Origin: Croceicoccus hydrothermalis
GTDB lineage: Bacteria; Pseudomonadota; Alphaproteobacteria; Sphingomonadales; Sphingomonadaceae
Assembly (NCBI RefSeq): GCF_022378335.1
Contig: NZ_JAIQCI010000006.1
Span: 1-64,000 of the forward strand
Direction of reading: 5' to 3'
DNA: 64,000 nt
In this document: positions 1-9,107 of the stretch, in pieces
Numbering within the stretch: position 1 is the stretch's first letter
Layout: each line of letters starts with the position of its first letter
Program-made: the position numbers and the translations under genes
The notes under the pieces: generated by a model
The model's input: only the letters and a program-made list of their open reading frames with translations
Databases searched by the model: none
What the model was told of the DNA's origin: nothing

Positions 1-93
1 CTTAGACACCCAGTTCCTAATTCAGATCAGAGGCTTAGGCCACTCCCGTTAACCCTTTAGGACCGGTTTGGTGAATACGACGGGCTAGTCGCC

Positions 94-2208
94 TTGCCGC
101 CGAATCTTCTTTATCCAAGTCTTCCACGACCTATCCGACTTGCACTACATGCCGCTGGACAAAGTTCATGGATGGTGACCCCGGTGTCACTTCCGTCGCT
201 TGTCAAAGTCGATGGCCCAGCCATACTGGAGAGGCCGTTCCTCGTCGTTGCCACGGCGACCAATGATGATACCGATACAGTCGCAACCTGGGCGGCGTCG
301 TTACCGGTACCGATCTTGCAAGTTGCACTCGGTCCCCACAACGGCGCGATATCGTCGGCAGAACTGAACCAAACCCGACTTCAGCATCATGTTCTGGAAG
401 TACTTGACGCCCTCGTCGACCATTTCTCTTCCGAGCCGGTCGACCGACTGAGGAAGATCGTGGAGACATGGAACGAGCGCGAAATCGTTGCCCCGAATTA
501 TGACCTCGTCTCACACTTGATTACTTTGCCAAATGTGTTGTCGCTGGCGGCAGGTGGGATTGCCGGGACCGATGAACCTCAATCTGACGAGCGCTGGACG
601 GGGCGCGATGAGGCGGCTTACGTTACCGAGATCGTTAAGTCCTATGACGCCGTCCAGGCGCTACGCGATGACATTCCTTTTCAACCGCTACACCGTGTCG
701 CCCCAGCCCAGCCCGACGTGCTTGTCGTCGCGCCAGCCCTTTACCAGGTCGGATGGTCGAGGCTAGCATCGACGGCCCCGACGGAGCAGCGCTCGGCGGT
801 CCGAAACTTGTTAAACGGCTTCGAGCGACAGGCGGGGTTTCGTAGAAATTACGGAACTAAGGAGGCGCTTCGAGCCAGTCCGATTGCCGCACGCTTGCTG
901 CGCGAGCGGATTGGGGAACTAACGTTGTTCGCGATCGCGGTCGGGATTCGGGCAGCGTCAACTCTCAGCGCGGTGGTTCGCGTACCTCCTGCTGTCAACC
1001 GTGCTCGCGGTCTGCTCGGCCAGCTTGGGCGGCTCGCTCGATCGCAACAGCTGCGCAATCGCACTGATCTGGAGAAGACGTTCGCGAGCGTTCAATCGCA
1101 TCTTAAGAAGGCCGTCGGACCAGACCTCCTGCGGTGCATCGACGAGGCCGCTCATGGCGTGAAGCTCATAAGCGACGCACCTCTCGAATGGCTTCCGATC
1201 GGTGATCTTCCACTCGGCTTGGCTCATGTCACGTCTCGCCTGACATCAACCCCCGGCGATTTGCTGATGGGTCAGCTGCTCGATACCGACACCATCAGCA
1301 TCCCGGTCGAAGCTTTCCGGGAAATTTTAGTGGTCTCGTCCTACACCAAAGATGATCGAATTGGCGGCTTGGTGCAGAAGTCGATCGAGCAAATGGCGCC
1401 GGCTTGGTCGCGCGACCGCCTAAACATTAAGGTCGTCGACGTCGCGAATGTTGATGACCTTGTTGCAGCGTTCAATGCGTTCAGCGGCCCACTCGCGATC
1501 TTCGACGGACATGGCAAGCACGAAGGCAACACTAACGTCGGCTATCTGATGATCGGCGAGACTCCGGTTGATATCTGGAGTCTGCGCAATGTTATGCGCA
1601 TCCCGCCAATCGTCATGCTAAGTGCGTGCGACACTCAGTCTCTCGGCGGTTCCCACGCGACGGCCGCCAACGGGTTCCTGTCTATCGGTGCCCGCACCGT
1701 GCTTGGAACCCTGCTGCCAATCGATGCGGTTGACGCCGCAGTGTTGGTAGCGCGCATGATGCTCAGAATTGCAGAGTTCGCGCCGGCCGCGATCCGGCAG
1801 TATGGTCGCGGTATTCTCTGGTCAGAGATGGTCACAGGCTTGCTCAGAATGACCGTGCTAAGCGACTTGATCATGGACCTTCTGGCTAAAAATCTGATCA
1901 ACGAAGAGCAATATCATCGCATTGGAACCTATGGAAATTGCTTGATCAACGCGCCCGATCCCGAGTGGCTTGATCGGATCAAGCAGGCAGTGATCCGAGA
2001 AACGGGTATGCGTCCGGGGGAACTCGATCGCCGTGTCCGCTCGATCATCGCGAAGTCAGATGCGATACGCTATTGCCAACTCGGGAATCCCGAGACGATC
2101 GTCATCGGAGATGCCGGCGATGTCGCGGAGGCATTGCTAAAAAAAAGTCCCGATGATGAAGACGGCCAACGTTTGGTCGGAGTGACCGCGAGGCGAGATG
2201 CAACCTAG
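94..2208 (+). CDS. CHAT-domain (caspase-like) protein in genomic island
   Basis: About 704 residues. The C-terminal half has the hallmarks of a CHAT domain, the separase/caspase-like cysteine peptidase fold: a His motif (FDGHGKHEG, His473) and a Cys motif (MLSACDT, Cys512), followed by the family's typical NGFLSIGARTVLGTLLPID stretch. A PLEWLPIGDLPLGL segment before the His motif also fits the family. The first ~350 residues match no domain I know. CHAT proteins act as proteases in several bacterial defence and cell-death systems; that role here is inference. The start is uncertain: the given start is TTG with no clear ribosome site. An in-frame ATG lies at 172, and an in-frame TAG at 58-60 closes the frame upstream. 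Composition is visibly less GC-rich than the core genes to the right, and it lies inside the presumed island. The partners are probably left of the window. Confidence 0.8.
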   Translation: MPPNLLYPSLPRPIRLALHAAGQSSWMVTPVSLPSLVKVDGPAILERPFLVVATATNDDTDTVATWAASLPVPILQVALGPHNGAISSAELNQTRLQHHVLEVLDALVDHFSSEPVDRLRKIVETWNEREIVAPNYDLVSHLITLPNVLSLAAGGIAGTDEPQSDERWTGRDEAAYVTEIVKSYDAVQALRDDIPFQPLHRVAPAQPDVLVVAPALYQVGWSRLASTAPTEQRSAVRNLLNGFERQAGFRRNYGTKEALRASPIAARLLRERIGELTLFAIAVGIRAASTLSAVVRVPPAVNRARGLLGQLGRLARSQQLRNRTDLEKTFASVQSHLKKAVGPDLLRCIDEAAHGVKLISDAPLEWLPIGDLPLGLAHVTSRLTSTPGDLLMGQLLDTDTISIPVEAFREILVVSSYTKDDRIGGLVQKSIEQMAPAWSRDRLNIKVVDVANVDDLVAAFNAFSGPLAIFDGHGKHEGNTNVGYLMIGETPVDIWSLRNVMRIPPIVMLSACDTQSLGGSHATAANGFLSIGARTVLGTLLPIDAVDAAVLVARMMLRIAEFAPAAIRQYGRGILWSEMVTGLLRMTVLSDLIMDLLAKNLINEEQYHRIGTYGNCLINAPDPEWLDRIKQAVIRETGMRPGELDRRVRSIIAKSDAIRYCQLGNPETIVIGDAGDVAEALLKKSPDDEDGQRLVGVTARRDAT

Positions 2209-2490
2209 AATGATCGCGACGATCCGCGGTACCAATAAGCCCTATTGCTGCGGTCCCGGTACCGATCAGAAGCTTCCTGTTACACTTTCCAATTGAATCG
2301 AAATCGCCAACGCGAACTGCAGCGAAATAGCTCTTCCCAGACGCTAAGCGTGGGAGTGAACGAACGTTCGCTTTCAGTCTCGCGCGGAGATAGTCTGGAT
2401 GACCGAGTTGGGGCGCAAAACTGACGTGGACCACGTGAAATCAATCGGGCCTGAGACGAACTAGACTTTGATTCCAAATCATTCTCGCAA

Positions 2491-2545
2491 TGTGCCACAA
2501 ATTGTGCCACAGATTGTGCCACACGCTTCAACCTGAAGCGTTGAA
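2491..2545. repeat. Three 12-bp palindromic repeats plus inverted repeat
   Basis: TGTGCCACA, itself a 9-bp palindrome, occurs three times at exact 12-bp spacing (2491, 2503, 2515), with spacers AAT and GAT. It is followed at once by TTCAAC (2527-2532) and GTTGAA (2540-2545) around a 7-bp centre. Evenly spaced palindromes suggest binding of a dimeric protein. Read on the minus strand they would encode a VAQ-VAQ-VAH repeat in a short unsupported frame. Confidence 0.6.
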
Positions 2546-2748
2546 ACAGCTATATTCTGCGCGTTTGCAGTCGCGATCGAAAAAAGGTCGGGTATCCTCT
2601 CTCCCCAACCCGCTCGACGCCTTTTGCGACACATTCTCACCCATTTTAAAAATTTCGCGTTCGATGGTTCATCAATCCGACGACCAATGTGCTTGCGTTC
2701 GTTCCACGAGAAACACAGCAGTTCCGTAAATTTTGAGGGAGAATCCGA

Positions 2749-2769
2749 GGGGGTATAAGCCGGGGTATA
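2749..2769. repeat. Paired GGGGTATA direct repeats near att site
   Basis: GGGGTATA occurs at 2750-2757 and 2762-2769, 12 bp apart, about 55 bp before the tRNA-Ser fragment. Short direct repeats next to an attachment core are typical of arm-type integrase sites. That reading is inference. Confidence 0.35.
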
Positions 2770-2822
2770 TTTTTGATTCGCCCATAAAATGATGTTTTAG
2801 TTCAAAGATATATATATACAGA

Positions 2823-2844
2823 TCGAAACCCACCGCTTCCGCCA
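2823..2844 (+). other. tRNA-Ser 3'-end fragment, probable island attachment site
   Basis: The sequence runs TCGAAA followed by CCCACCGCTTCCGCCA. This matches the T-loop, the 3' half of the T-stem, the 3' acceptor strand (CGCTTCC), the discriminator G and the CCA of a bacterial tRNA-Ser whose 5' end would be GGAAGCG. No 5' part of a tRNA is present upstream, so this is only the tail. Integration into a tRNA 3' end leaves an intact tRNA on one side and a short 3' duplicate on the other. The fragment is on the plus strand, so the intact tRNA should lie left of the window and this is the right-hand boundary. Confidence 0.65.
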
Positions 2845-3127
2845 CATGCCACCGGTGGTATGCCGACCGAAATGGAACGGCAGATTTCCGGTTCTTTGCG
2901 ATACCATGGCCTTACAAACCGGGATTGGCCGCTTTATCGTGCCGGAGTCGCCGCGACGGCGCCATCGCGTTTGGCGGTGCGCTTTTTTCGCATCGTCATC
3001 GGCCGATTTCGAAGTATTGCACCCGAACCAGATGGCGGCGCCTACAATCCTGACACGTTACATCGCGAACACCGATTTTTGGAAGGCGGTCCTTGCGCGC
3101 GGGCAGGCGTGAACGGGTTACGTATGG
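2845..3127. other. Gap between att site and first core gene
   Basis: About 280 bases without a supportable gene. A perfect palindrome CCACCGGTGG lies at 2849-2858, immediately after the tRNA fragment. It extends outward with one G-T mismatch and could be what remains of the original tRNA terminator. Two overlapping plus-strand open frames show no recognisable protein. Confidence 0.5.
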
Positions 3128-3346
3128 CTACTCATCGTCATAAAGTTTCACGGCCAGGCTCCCCAGCGCGCCCACCAGCATCAATGCCGATCCGACGATG
3201 AAGCACCAGACGGCCAAACGCTGAAACTGTTCGAATTGCGGGAGAAAGAGCACGCTTCCGATCACGAAGGTCGCATTGCCAAGCACGCCGAGCCCGGTGT
3301 GTATCCAGCCATAATCCCGGACAAGCGTTTTCAACAAGGGCATCAT
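3128..3346 (-). CDS. YrhK-like small membrane protein
   Basis: A protein of 72 residues with two hydrophobic segments (about 22-40 and 45-66) carrying the pattern of YrhK-domain proteins: GNATFVIGSVLFL, then a short polar link, then WCFIVGSALMLVGALG. YrhK-like domains are found in small inner-membrane proteins of unknown role. It reads the same way as the CNNM gene upstream, with a gap of about 125 bp, so the two may be co-transcribed. Function is not known. Confidence 0.7.
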   Translation of the reverse strand: MMPLLKTLVRDYGWIHTGLGVLGNATFVIGSVLFLPQFEQFQRLAVWCFIVGSALMLVGALGSLAVKLYDDE

Positions 3347-3470
3347 ACTATCCGGTCCGATCAGGACGGTGCGGCCAAGTCCGTCTCCCGCAACGACGCG
3401 CGAGAAGGCCCGCCCCCGTCACCATGATGCGGCGCGATGGCGGCCCGCGTCCCCGTGCCCGATAATTAAG

Positions 3471-4556
3471 TCACCCGCCCGTGGCATCATCGCCCGGCAG
3501 TGTTGCGTTTTCGCGCGCCGGCCGCGATGCGGATGCCCTGCGCCGTGCGAGTTCGCGTGCATATTCCTGAAGATCGGCGATTTCATCAAGCTCGTCGACG
3601 ATCTCGAACCCGAAGATCGTTTCCAGCACATCTTCCAGCGTGACCAACCCCAGAAACGTGCCATATTCGTCGACCACCGCGAGAATATGGTGGTGATCGG
3701 ATATCATACGGCGAAAAAGACGGTCCACCGTCACCTCGTCCAGCACGCCGGGCAGCGGGCGGATGAGCGGTTGGACATCCTGTGTCGGCGGGTCGTCGGA
3801 CAGGCTGGCGAATACCTCATGCTTGATCACGAAACCGCAGATATTGTCCGGCTTTTCGACAAAAAGAGGAATGCGCGTATAGGGAACGTCCCGTATCCTC
3901 GTCGCGAGTTCGGACAGAGGGAGGTCCACAGGAAGGCTCGACACGACGATCCGGGGGGTCATGACGTCGGCGCTCTTGACCCGGTGGAGTTGCAGCATGT
4001 TCTGAACAAAGCGCACCTCGCTGCTCTCGATCTGACCCGATGCATGGCCAAGGCTCGCAAGCGCCAGCAATTCGTCACGATGATGCGGCATTTCGGCCGG
4101 GCGCCCGCGCGTGATCGCCTTCGTCAATTGCCGCGATGCCCATACCAGCGGCGCCAGAACCAGGATCAGGATGGGAAGCAGCCAGGCGGTAAAGGGCGCA
4201 AGCCTCGGCGCGTAGCGTGCGCCGATGGTCTTGGGAATGATCTCCGTCACGATCAGCACGGCAAGGGTCAGCGCGCCCGCGAACACCGCCTCGCTCCCCG
4301 CGCCGTAAAGTTTCGCATATTGCGCGCCGGCGCCCGCCGCCCCCATCGTATGCGCCACGGTATTGAGCGTCAGGATCGCGGCGAGCGGACGCTCCACATC
4401 GTCCTTCAGCTTTTTCAGCTTCACCGCCCAGCCCGCGCCATGATCCTGCGCCGAACGGATCGTGGACGGCGTGATCGTGAGCAAGGACGCCTCGAGAAGC
4501 GAGCACAAAAACGACACGACGAGCGCAAGCGCGACGTAGAAGATCAACAAGGTCAT
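3471..4556 (-). CDS. CNNM/CBS-domain (CorC/HlyC-like) transporter
   Basis: About 361 residues. The N-terminal ~150 residues form a DUF21/CNNM membrane domain with several hydrophobic helices and the typical SFLCSLLEASLLTI and VTEIIPKTIGARYAP motifs. Residues ~190-310 form a CBS pair, ending in VVDEYGTFLGLVTLEDVLE. There is no clear C-terminal CorC_HlyC domain; the tail is short and polar. CNNM proteins are implicated in Mg2+ or Co2+ efflux and tolerance. I chose the ATG at 4556 because an AGGTGG ribosome site precedes it; a GTG three codons upstream would overlap that site. Confidence 0.85.
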   Translation of the reverse strand: MTLLIFYVALALVVSFLCSLLEASLLTITPSTIRSAQDHGAGWAVKLKKLKDDVERPLAAILTLNTVAHTMGAAGAGAQYAKLYGAGSEAVFAGALTLAVLIVTEIIPKTIGARYAPRLAPFTAWLLPILILVLAPLVWASRQLTKAITRGRPAEMPHHRDELLALASLGHASGQIESSEVRFVQNMLQLHRVKSADVMTPRIVVSSLPVDLPLSELATRIRDVPYTRIPLFVEKPDNICGFVIKHEVFASLSDDPPTQDVQPLIRPLPGVLDEVTVDRLFRRMISDHHHILAVVDEYGTFLGLVTLEDVLETIFGFEIVDELDEIADLQEYARELARRRASASRPARENATLPGDDATGG

Positions 4557-4622
4557 GACGCCCACCTACAAGACGAAAGGCCAAAGCGCTATCGCACAGG
4601 CATTGTCGCCGCACGCGCACGC

Positions 4623-5645
4623 CTACCGGCTGGTGCGGTCCAATCCCGACGCCATCATCGCAAGCACCGCATCATAATAATCCGCGTCGCCGCGCACACG
4701 CGGAAGGGCCGTCCCGGTCGCGGCGGCGACGATCGCGGAAAGCCCGGGGCCCGCCGCATAATCCGCGAACGCGCCGGTTTCGACATTCACCCACGCCGGG
4801 ATCGGCCGCTTCGCCGCGATCAGTCCGGACCAGAATTCGATCACTGGCCGGACAAGCCCGTCACGCCCGCTCATCATGGCGTAAAGGGGCACGCGAATCG
4901 CGTCATAGCCAAAACGCGGTTCGTGATTTTGGGCCGGGCTCATCGTTCCATCGGCGGCAAGATCGACCCAGTCGGCCGGAAGGTCATGAGATCCGAACCG
5001 AGCCGACGTGACGAATGCGGTGCCGTCGCGGATGACGTCCTGCCACCCCTCATCGGGCGCGGCATCTGCGAAGGATTCGAGCGCGGACCAGACTTAATAG
5101 GCGGGGTTGAGTTTGACCCTTTCGTCGAACCGGAACCCTTCGATCCCGGGAAGCAGCACGGTCATTCCCGCGTATGGGATGGTCAGCAGCCGCAGGATCG
5201 CGGCGCGGATCCGCTCCGCCTCCATGGCATAGGGGGGATGGTCGAACGCATCGGCCCCCAACTGCAATCCCCATGCAATCAGGATGTCGCCATCCGTCGC
5301 ATTGTTGGGATCGTCGACGGGCGGCGTTGCCGACGGGACATATCGCCAGGAAAACAGCGCATCCGTGCGCCGCTGAAGATTGCTTTTCGTCCATCTCCAA
5401 ATCTGTTCGAAAGCAGGCCGGTCACCGTTCTGAGCGGCGAGGACCATGGCATATCCCTGCCCCTCGGTATGGCTGATGTTGTTGTTGCCCGTGTCGACTA
5501 TGCGCCCCGTCGGATCCATGAAACGGCTCTTGAACCCGGCCCATTCGGGGGAAAGCGTCATGCCATAAGGGGAACGGGGTCCGGCGCAGGACGCCATGAC
5601 GACCGCGCCCGACGCGATGCAGAACGATCGTCGGTTGAGTTTCAT
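4623..5645 (-). pseudogene. bcsZ: Endoglucanase BcsZ (GH8), interrupted by in-frame TAA
   Basis: A family 8 glycoside hydrolase that trims cellulose during export. The N-terminal part has a lipoprotein-like signal (VVMASC) and the GH8 motifs TEGQGYAM (catalytic Glu) and NATDGDILIAWGL (conserved Asp). The C-terminal part has FGYDAIRVPLY. A TAA at 5094-5096, codon 184, interrupts NPAY*VWSALESFADAAPDEGW. The frame stays open and homologous on both sides, so the lesion is one nonsense codon, probably a Tyr codon changed by one base. Read through, the length is 340 codons, close to normal for BcsZ. It is last in the cellulose operon, 64 bp after bcsC. It may be a true pseudogene or a base-call error. 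Confidence 0.85.
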
Positions 5646-5709
5646 GCGTGTCGTCCTGAACGCCGTTTGATGTCCACAAGATGAAGCACGGCAGATTGTG
5701 GCGCGGACA

Positions 5710-8700
5710 TCAGTTGCCCGAACCGATCTGCTGTCTCAGCCCGATTAGCGAACGGAACTCGTTATAATTGCCGAAACTGTCATACAGCACGTCGCCGGTG
5801 ATACGCGTCCCCGCACTGACCGCATAGGAGCCGGTGACGCCTGCCGAAAACGCGCCGCCTGTCTTGCTCAACCTGTCGAAATATGCCCGAACGTCGGGGT
5901 TCAGCACGCGAAGCGCATCGAGTTCCGCCTGCGCGCCGCGGTCGGTCGGATAGACCGGCACGGCGTCCTGATTGAAACTTTGATAGCCCGGCGTCGCTGT
6001 CGCGGTCAGGTCGAGCCTGTCGTCGCGATAGGTATACCGAATGGGGAAGCCGATCGACAGGAACCCCTGCGGGCTGAAATAACCGCCCTGGCCGAAGGTA
6101 AAGAAATTCTGGTTGTTGTCGTATCGCTGATAATTGATGTTCGACCCAAGGGTCAGGCGCGAACGCGCGGTTTCACTCAGCAGCAGATAACCGCCCAGAT
6201 TGGCTTCGTAGCTGCGATTGTCGGGCACGTTGTGCCCGTCGTAACGTGCGACGGCCAGCGTGCCGTAAAAACCATCGCCACGCTCGTCATAGGAAAAGTC
6301 GATCCCGGCGCGCAGGCGCATGACCTGCCCCCAATAGGCGCCCGTGACCGGATCGCGGGTGCCGGCAAAGGATACGATGCTGTCGGTGACCGCCTCGCGT
6401 TCAACCTCGATACCCAGCAGCGTCTCGTTGCTCAGCCGCATCTCACCGCGCGCTTTTGCGGTAATGTCCTTCTCCGGAAAACCGAGCGGCGTCGTACCGA
6501 TGCGCAGCTCCGCATCGTCTTGTTCATAGGAAAGGAATGGCGCGACGCCGCTTTCCTGCTGTGTTTCGACACCGACCAGTCCGGCGGGGAGTTCATCGAC
6601 GATCGCCTGAGCCTCGATCGTGGGATTGCGACCGAACCGCCCGAGAGCGGAGCCCCCGGGAACACCGGAATCCAGTACCACCGCTTCTGCGCCAAGCGCG
6701 ATGCGCCCATCGGCGAGATCGGTCGAAACCTGCGCGCTGCCCCGCAGATCCTTGAGTTCGCTTAACCCCGCCTCGCCCGAACGCGAACGATAAAGCGCAT
6801 CGACATCACCGCGCGGCCCGCGACCCTGTGAAAGCGTGTCGATCCGCGTATCGATGGACGCCAGAACGGGATCGCCGCTGCGATAGGGTGATTGCGCGCG
6901 CGAGGAGGAAACGGTTGGCGGCGCAAACCCTCCGGCTGGTGGATAACCGACCGATGCTTGCGCAAAATCGCCCCCTGCCGCCGCGGCGGGGGGGAATAGC
7001 CGGATGCGCCCGGCGCATAGCCTGCACCGCGCGCGCCAAATCCGCCCGTTCGCGCATTATCGGCCCTGCGGACGCTCCGGTCCGGAATGCGCGTGTCGTC
7101 GCCAAGGGCGAACGGATTGATCCGAACGGGTTCGGGCGCGGGTGCGGCATTGCGAAACGGGTTGTTCGCCATGCCGCCGTCGAACGGATTTCCGCTGGCA
7201 AGCGCGGTGCTGCCATAGCCGGTTTGCGCCTCGTACAGCGCCCGCGCGTCGAGCAGATAGCGCCGTGCACGCCCGTCATTACCAAGCGCCTGCTGCGCAT
7301 CCGCCGCCGCGAGATAGACTTCGTAACTGTCGGGCGAAGACCTGCGCGCTGCATCGAATGCGCCATCCGACAATGCTGCGTCCCCCGCCTCGGCCGCGGT
7401 ACGGATAAGGCCGAGCATCGCTCTTTCATTGTCGGATTCGGTGTTGAGCACGATTTGATAGGTTTGTGCCGCCCGCGCGGGCATTCCTCCCGTCTGGTAA
7501 AGCAGGCCCAGTTGAAAGAGGATTTCGCTGTCATCGGGCGCGGATTGCCATGCGGATTGCAACGTGTCGAACGCATCGGCGAACCTGCCCTGTTCGCGCA
7601 TCATGTCCGCGCGCGATGCCGCCGCGATGGCATTCAACCGTTCGATCATGGCCCGCCCGCTCGGCGTGTTGTCAGCAACGCGAGAGGCAGCCTGCACCGC
7701 CTGCTGCACATCGGATAGCAAGCCCGCGCGCGCAAACGCCCGTACCACAGGTTCGTAGGATCCGGCGGCCGTCAACGGCCCGTCGAGAGCGCGGCGCGCC
7801 GCATCGACGGCCCCATCGACATCGCCCAGTTCGAGCGCAAGGCCGGCCGCCTCCGCCTGCGCACTGGCGGGTACGTTGCCCGATGCCGTCACGCCGCGCA
7901 AAAGCGCGATCGCCTCCCGCCTCTGTCCGCGGTCCATTGCCATGCGCACATCGTCGAGCCTGCGGCTGTAGGCAAGCCGCTGCGCGAACCCGGACATGAA
8001 CGCGCTGCGATCGCGCTGCGCGATGCGGTCGATTATGCGCTGTGCGGCATCGCGGTTGCCGAATTCGTCGTAGAGAAGCGCCGCGGCGTAAAGCGATTGC
8101 GGATCCCCTTGCGATGAAAGCCGGTCGAGCGTCGATTCCACCTCCGCCACGCGGCCGCGTGCATCCATGAAGCGGGCAAATTCGTACCGGAGCCAGGGGT
8201 CCGTCGGATCGAGCATGATCCCGGCCAGGAATTCGCGTTCGGCCACGCCATCCGCACCCGATGCCCGCGCATCGAGCGCGCGGTTGCGCGCCGCGCGGCT
8301 GCGAAGCCGGTTCTGCTCCTCGCCCGGTGCTTCGCCGGCCTGATCGAGCACATCGGCGGCATCGCCGTAGCGCCCCTGCGCCTCGTAGACCTCGGCCAGG
8401 AGGGTTTGCGCCGCGACCGGATCCCCTTCGCCCGATCGGACCAGATTGGCCGCGACCCCTTCGGCACGCGCCGTATCGCCATCGCGCAGAAGGCTGCGCG
8501 CCTCGTTGAGCGCGGCATAATAGCGCGCCGACGACAGCGCCTCGCGCCATTGATCCGGACCGGTCAGGCGCGATGCACGTTCGAGGAGGTCGCGCGCTTC
8601 GGCAAAGCGGTCCTGCCGCAGGCGCACGATACCGAGCCCGCCCGCGGCCTGCCCATCGTTTCTGCCGCCGGAAAGAGCCGTATTGAAGCTGCGCGCAGCC

Positions 8701-9107
8701 GCCTCCAGATCGCCGGCTTCAAGCTGCCTGAAACCGGCGGCGCGCGCATCCGCATAGGAAGAGGAGCGTGCCGTACCGCCAGCGGTCGGTGCATTGCGGC
8801 GCACAGATGGCCCGCTGCGCCGATCATCGGTTCGCGATGCCGCCGCGTAGGGGGCCTCCGTGCTCGCCGCCGGTGCGCGCGTTTCCGACCTGCTCACCGC
8901 ACGCCGCGCTTCCGCATTATCGGGGTCGAGCGCCAGAACGCGCAGATAGGCTTCGCGCGCACGGTCGGCGCGGCCACGTGCCTGCCAATAGCGTGCCTGT
9001 TCCAGCAGAGCCTCGATACCGGCGGGCTGCGCCCTGGCAATTTGCGCGGCGGGTGCCAGCGTCGCAAATGCGATCACGGCAAGGGATACGGAGCCGTAGC
9101 GCATCAT
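5710..9107 (-). pseudogene. bcsC: Cellulose export protein BcsC, frameshifted
   Basis: BcsC guides nascent cellulose through the periplasm by TPR repeats and across the outer membrane by a C-terminal beta-barrel. The start ATG at 9107 overlaps the bcsAB stop by ATGA and is followed by a signal peptide ending near AQIARA. TPR-like helical repeats fill most of the N-terminal ~680 residues (e.g. YLRVLALDPDNAEARRAV). The barrel (BCSC_C) occupies the last ~320 residues (NYQRYDNNQNFFTFGQGGYFSPQGF). At 6988-6994 a run of seven C (minus strand), where eight are needed, shifts the frame inside a Pro/Ala/Gly-rich linker. As written, translation ends at 6762 after 781 residues without the barrel. Restoring one base gives 1132 residues. 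Confidence 0.85.

Larger units (their letters stand above)
2209..2822. other. Gene-free island end, AT-rich, with repeats
   Basis: About 600 bases with no gene I can support. Short open frames exist on both strands but none resembles a known protein. The stretch becomes AT-rich towards 2640-2820. It holds three 12-bp palindromic repeats, an adjacent inverted repeat and two GGGGTATA repeats, all listed separately. It lies between the CHAT gene and the tRNA-Ser fragment, where recombinase or excisionase binding sites would be expected. Confidence 0.6.

Noticed and set aside
1-60. Possible end of an upstream gene closing at TAG 58-60
   Set aside because: Only 19 codons in the same frame as the CHAT gene; too little to assign, and could equally be non-coding.
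2280-2729. Short open frames on both strands across the TGTGCCACA repeats
   Set aside because: No recognisable protein; the repetitive VAQ or CH patterns come from the DNA repeats.
2846-3201. Overlapping plus-strand open frames right of the att site
   Set aside because: No homology I can see, no ribosome site, and one runs into the antisense of the YrhK-like gene.
3369-5684. Long plus-strand open frame across the CNNM and bcsZ genes
   Set aside because: Arg/His/Gly-rich shadow of two minus-strand genes with clear homology.
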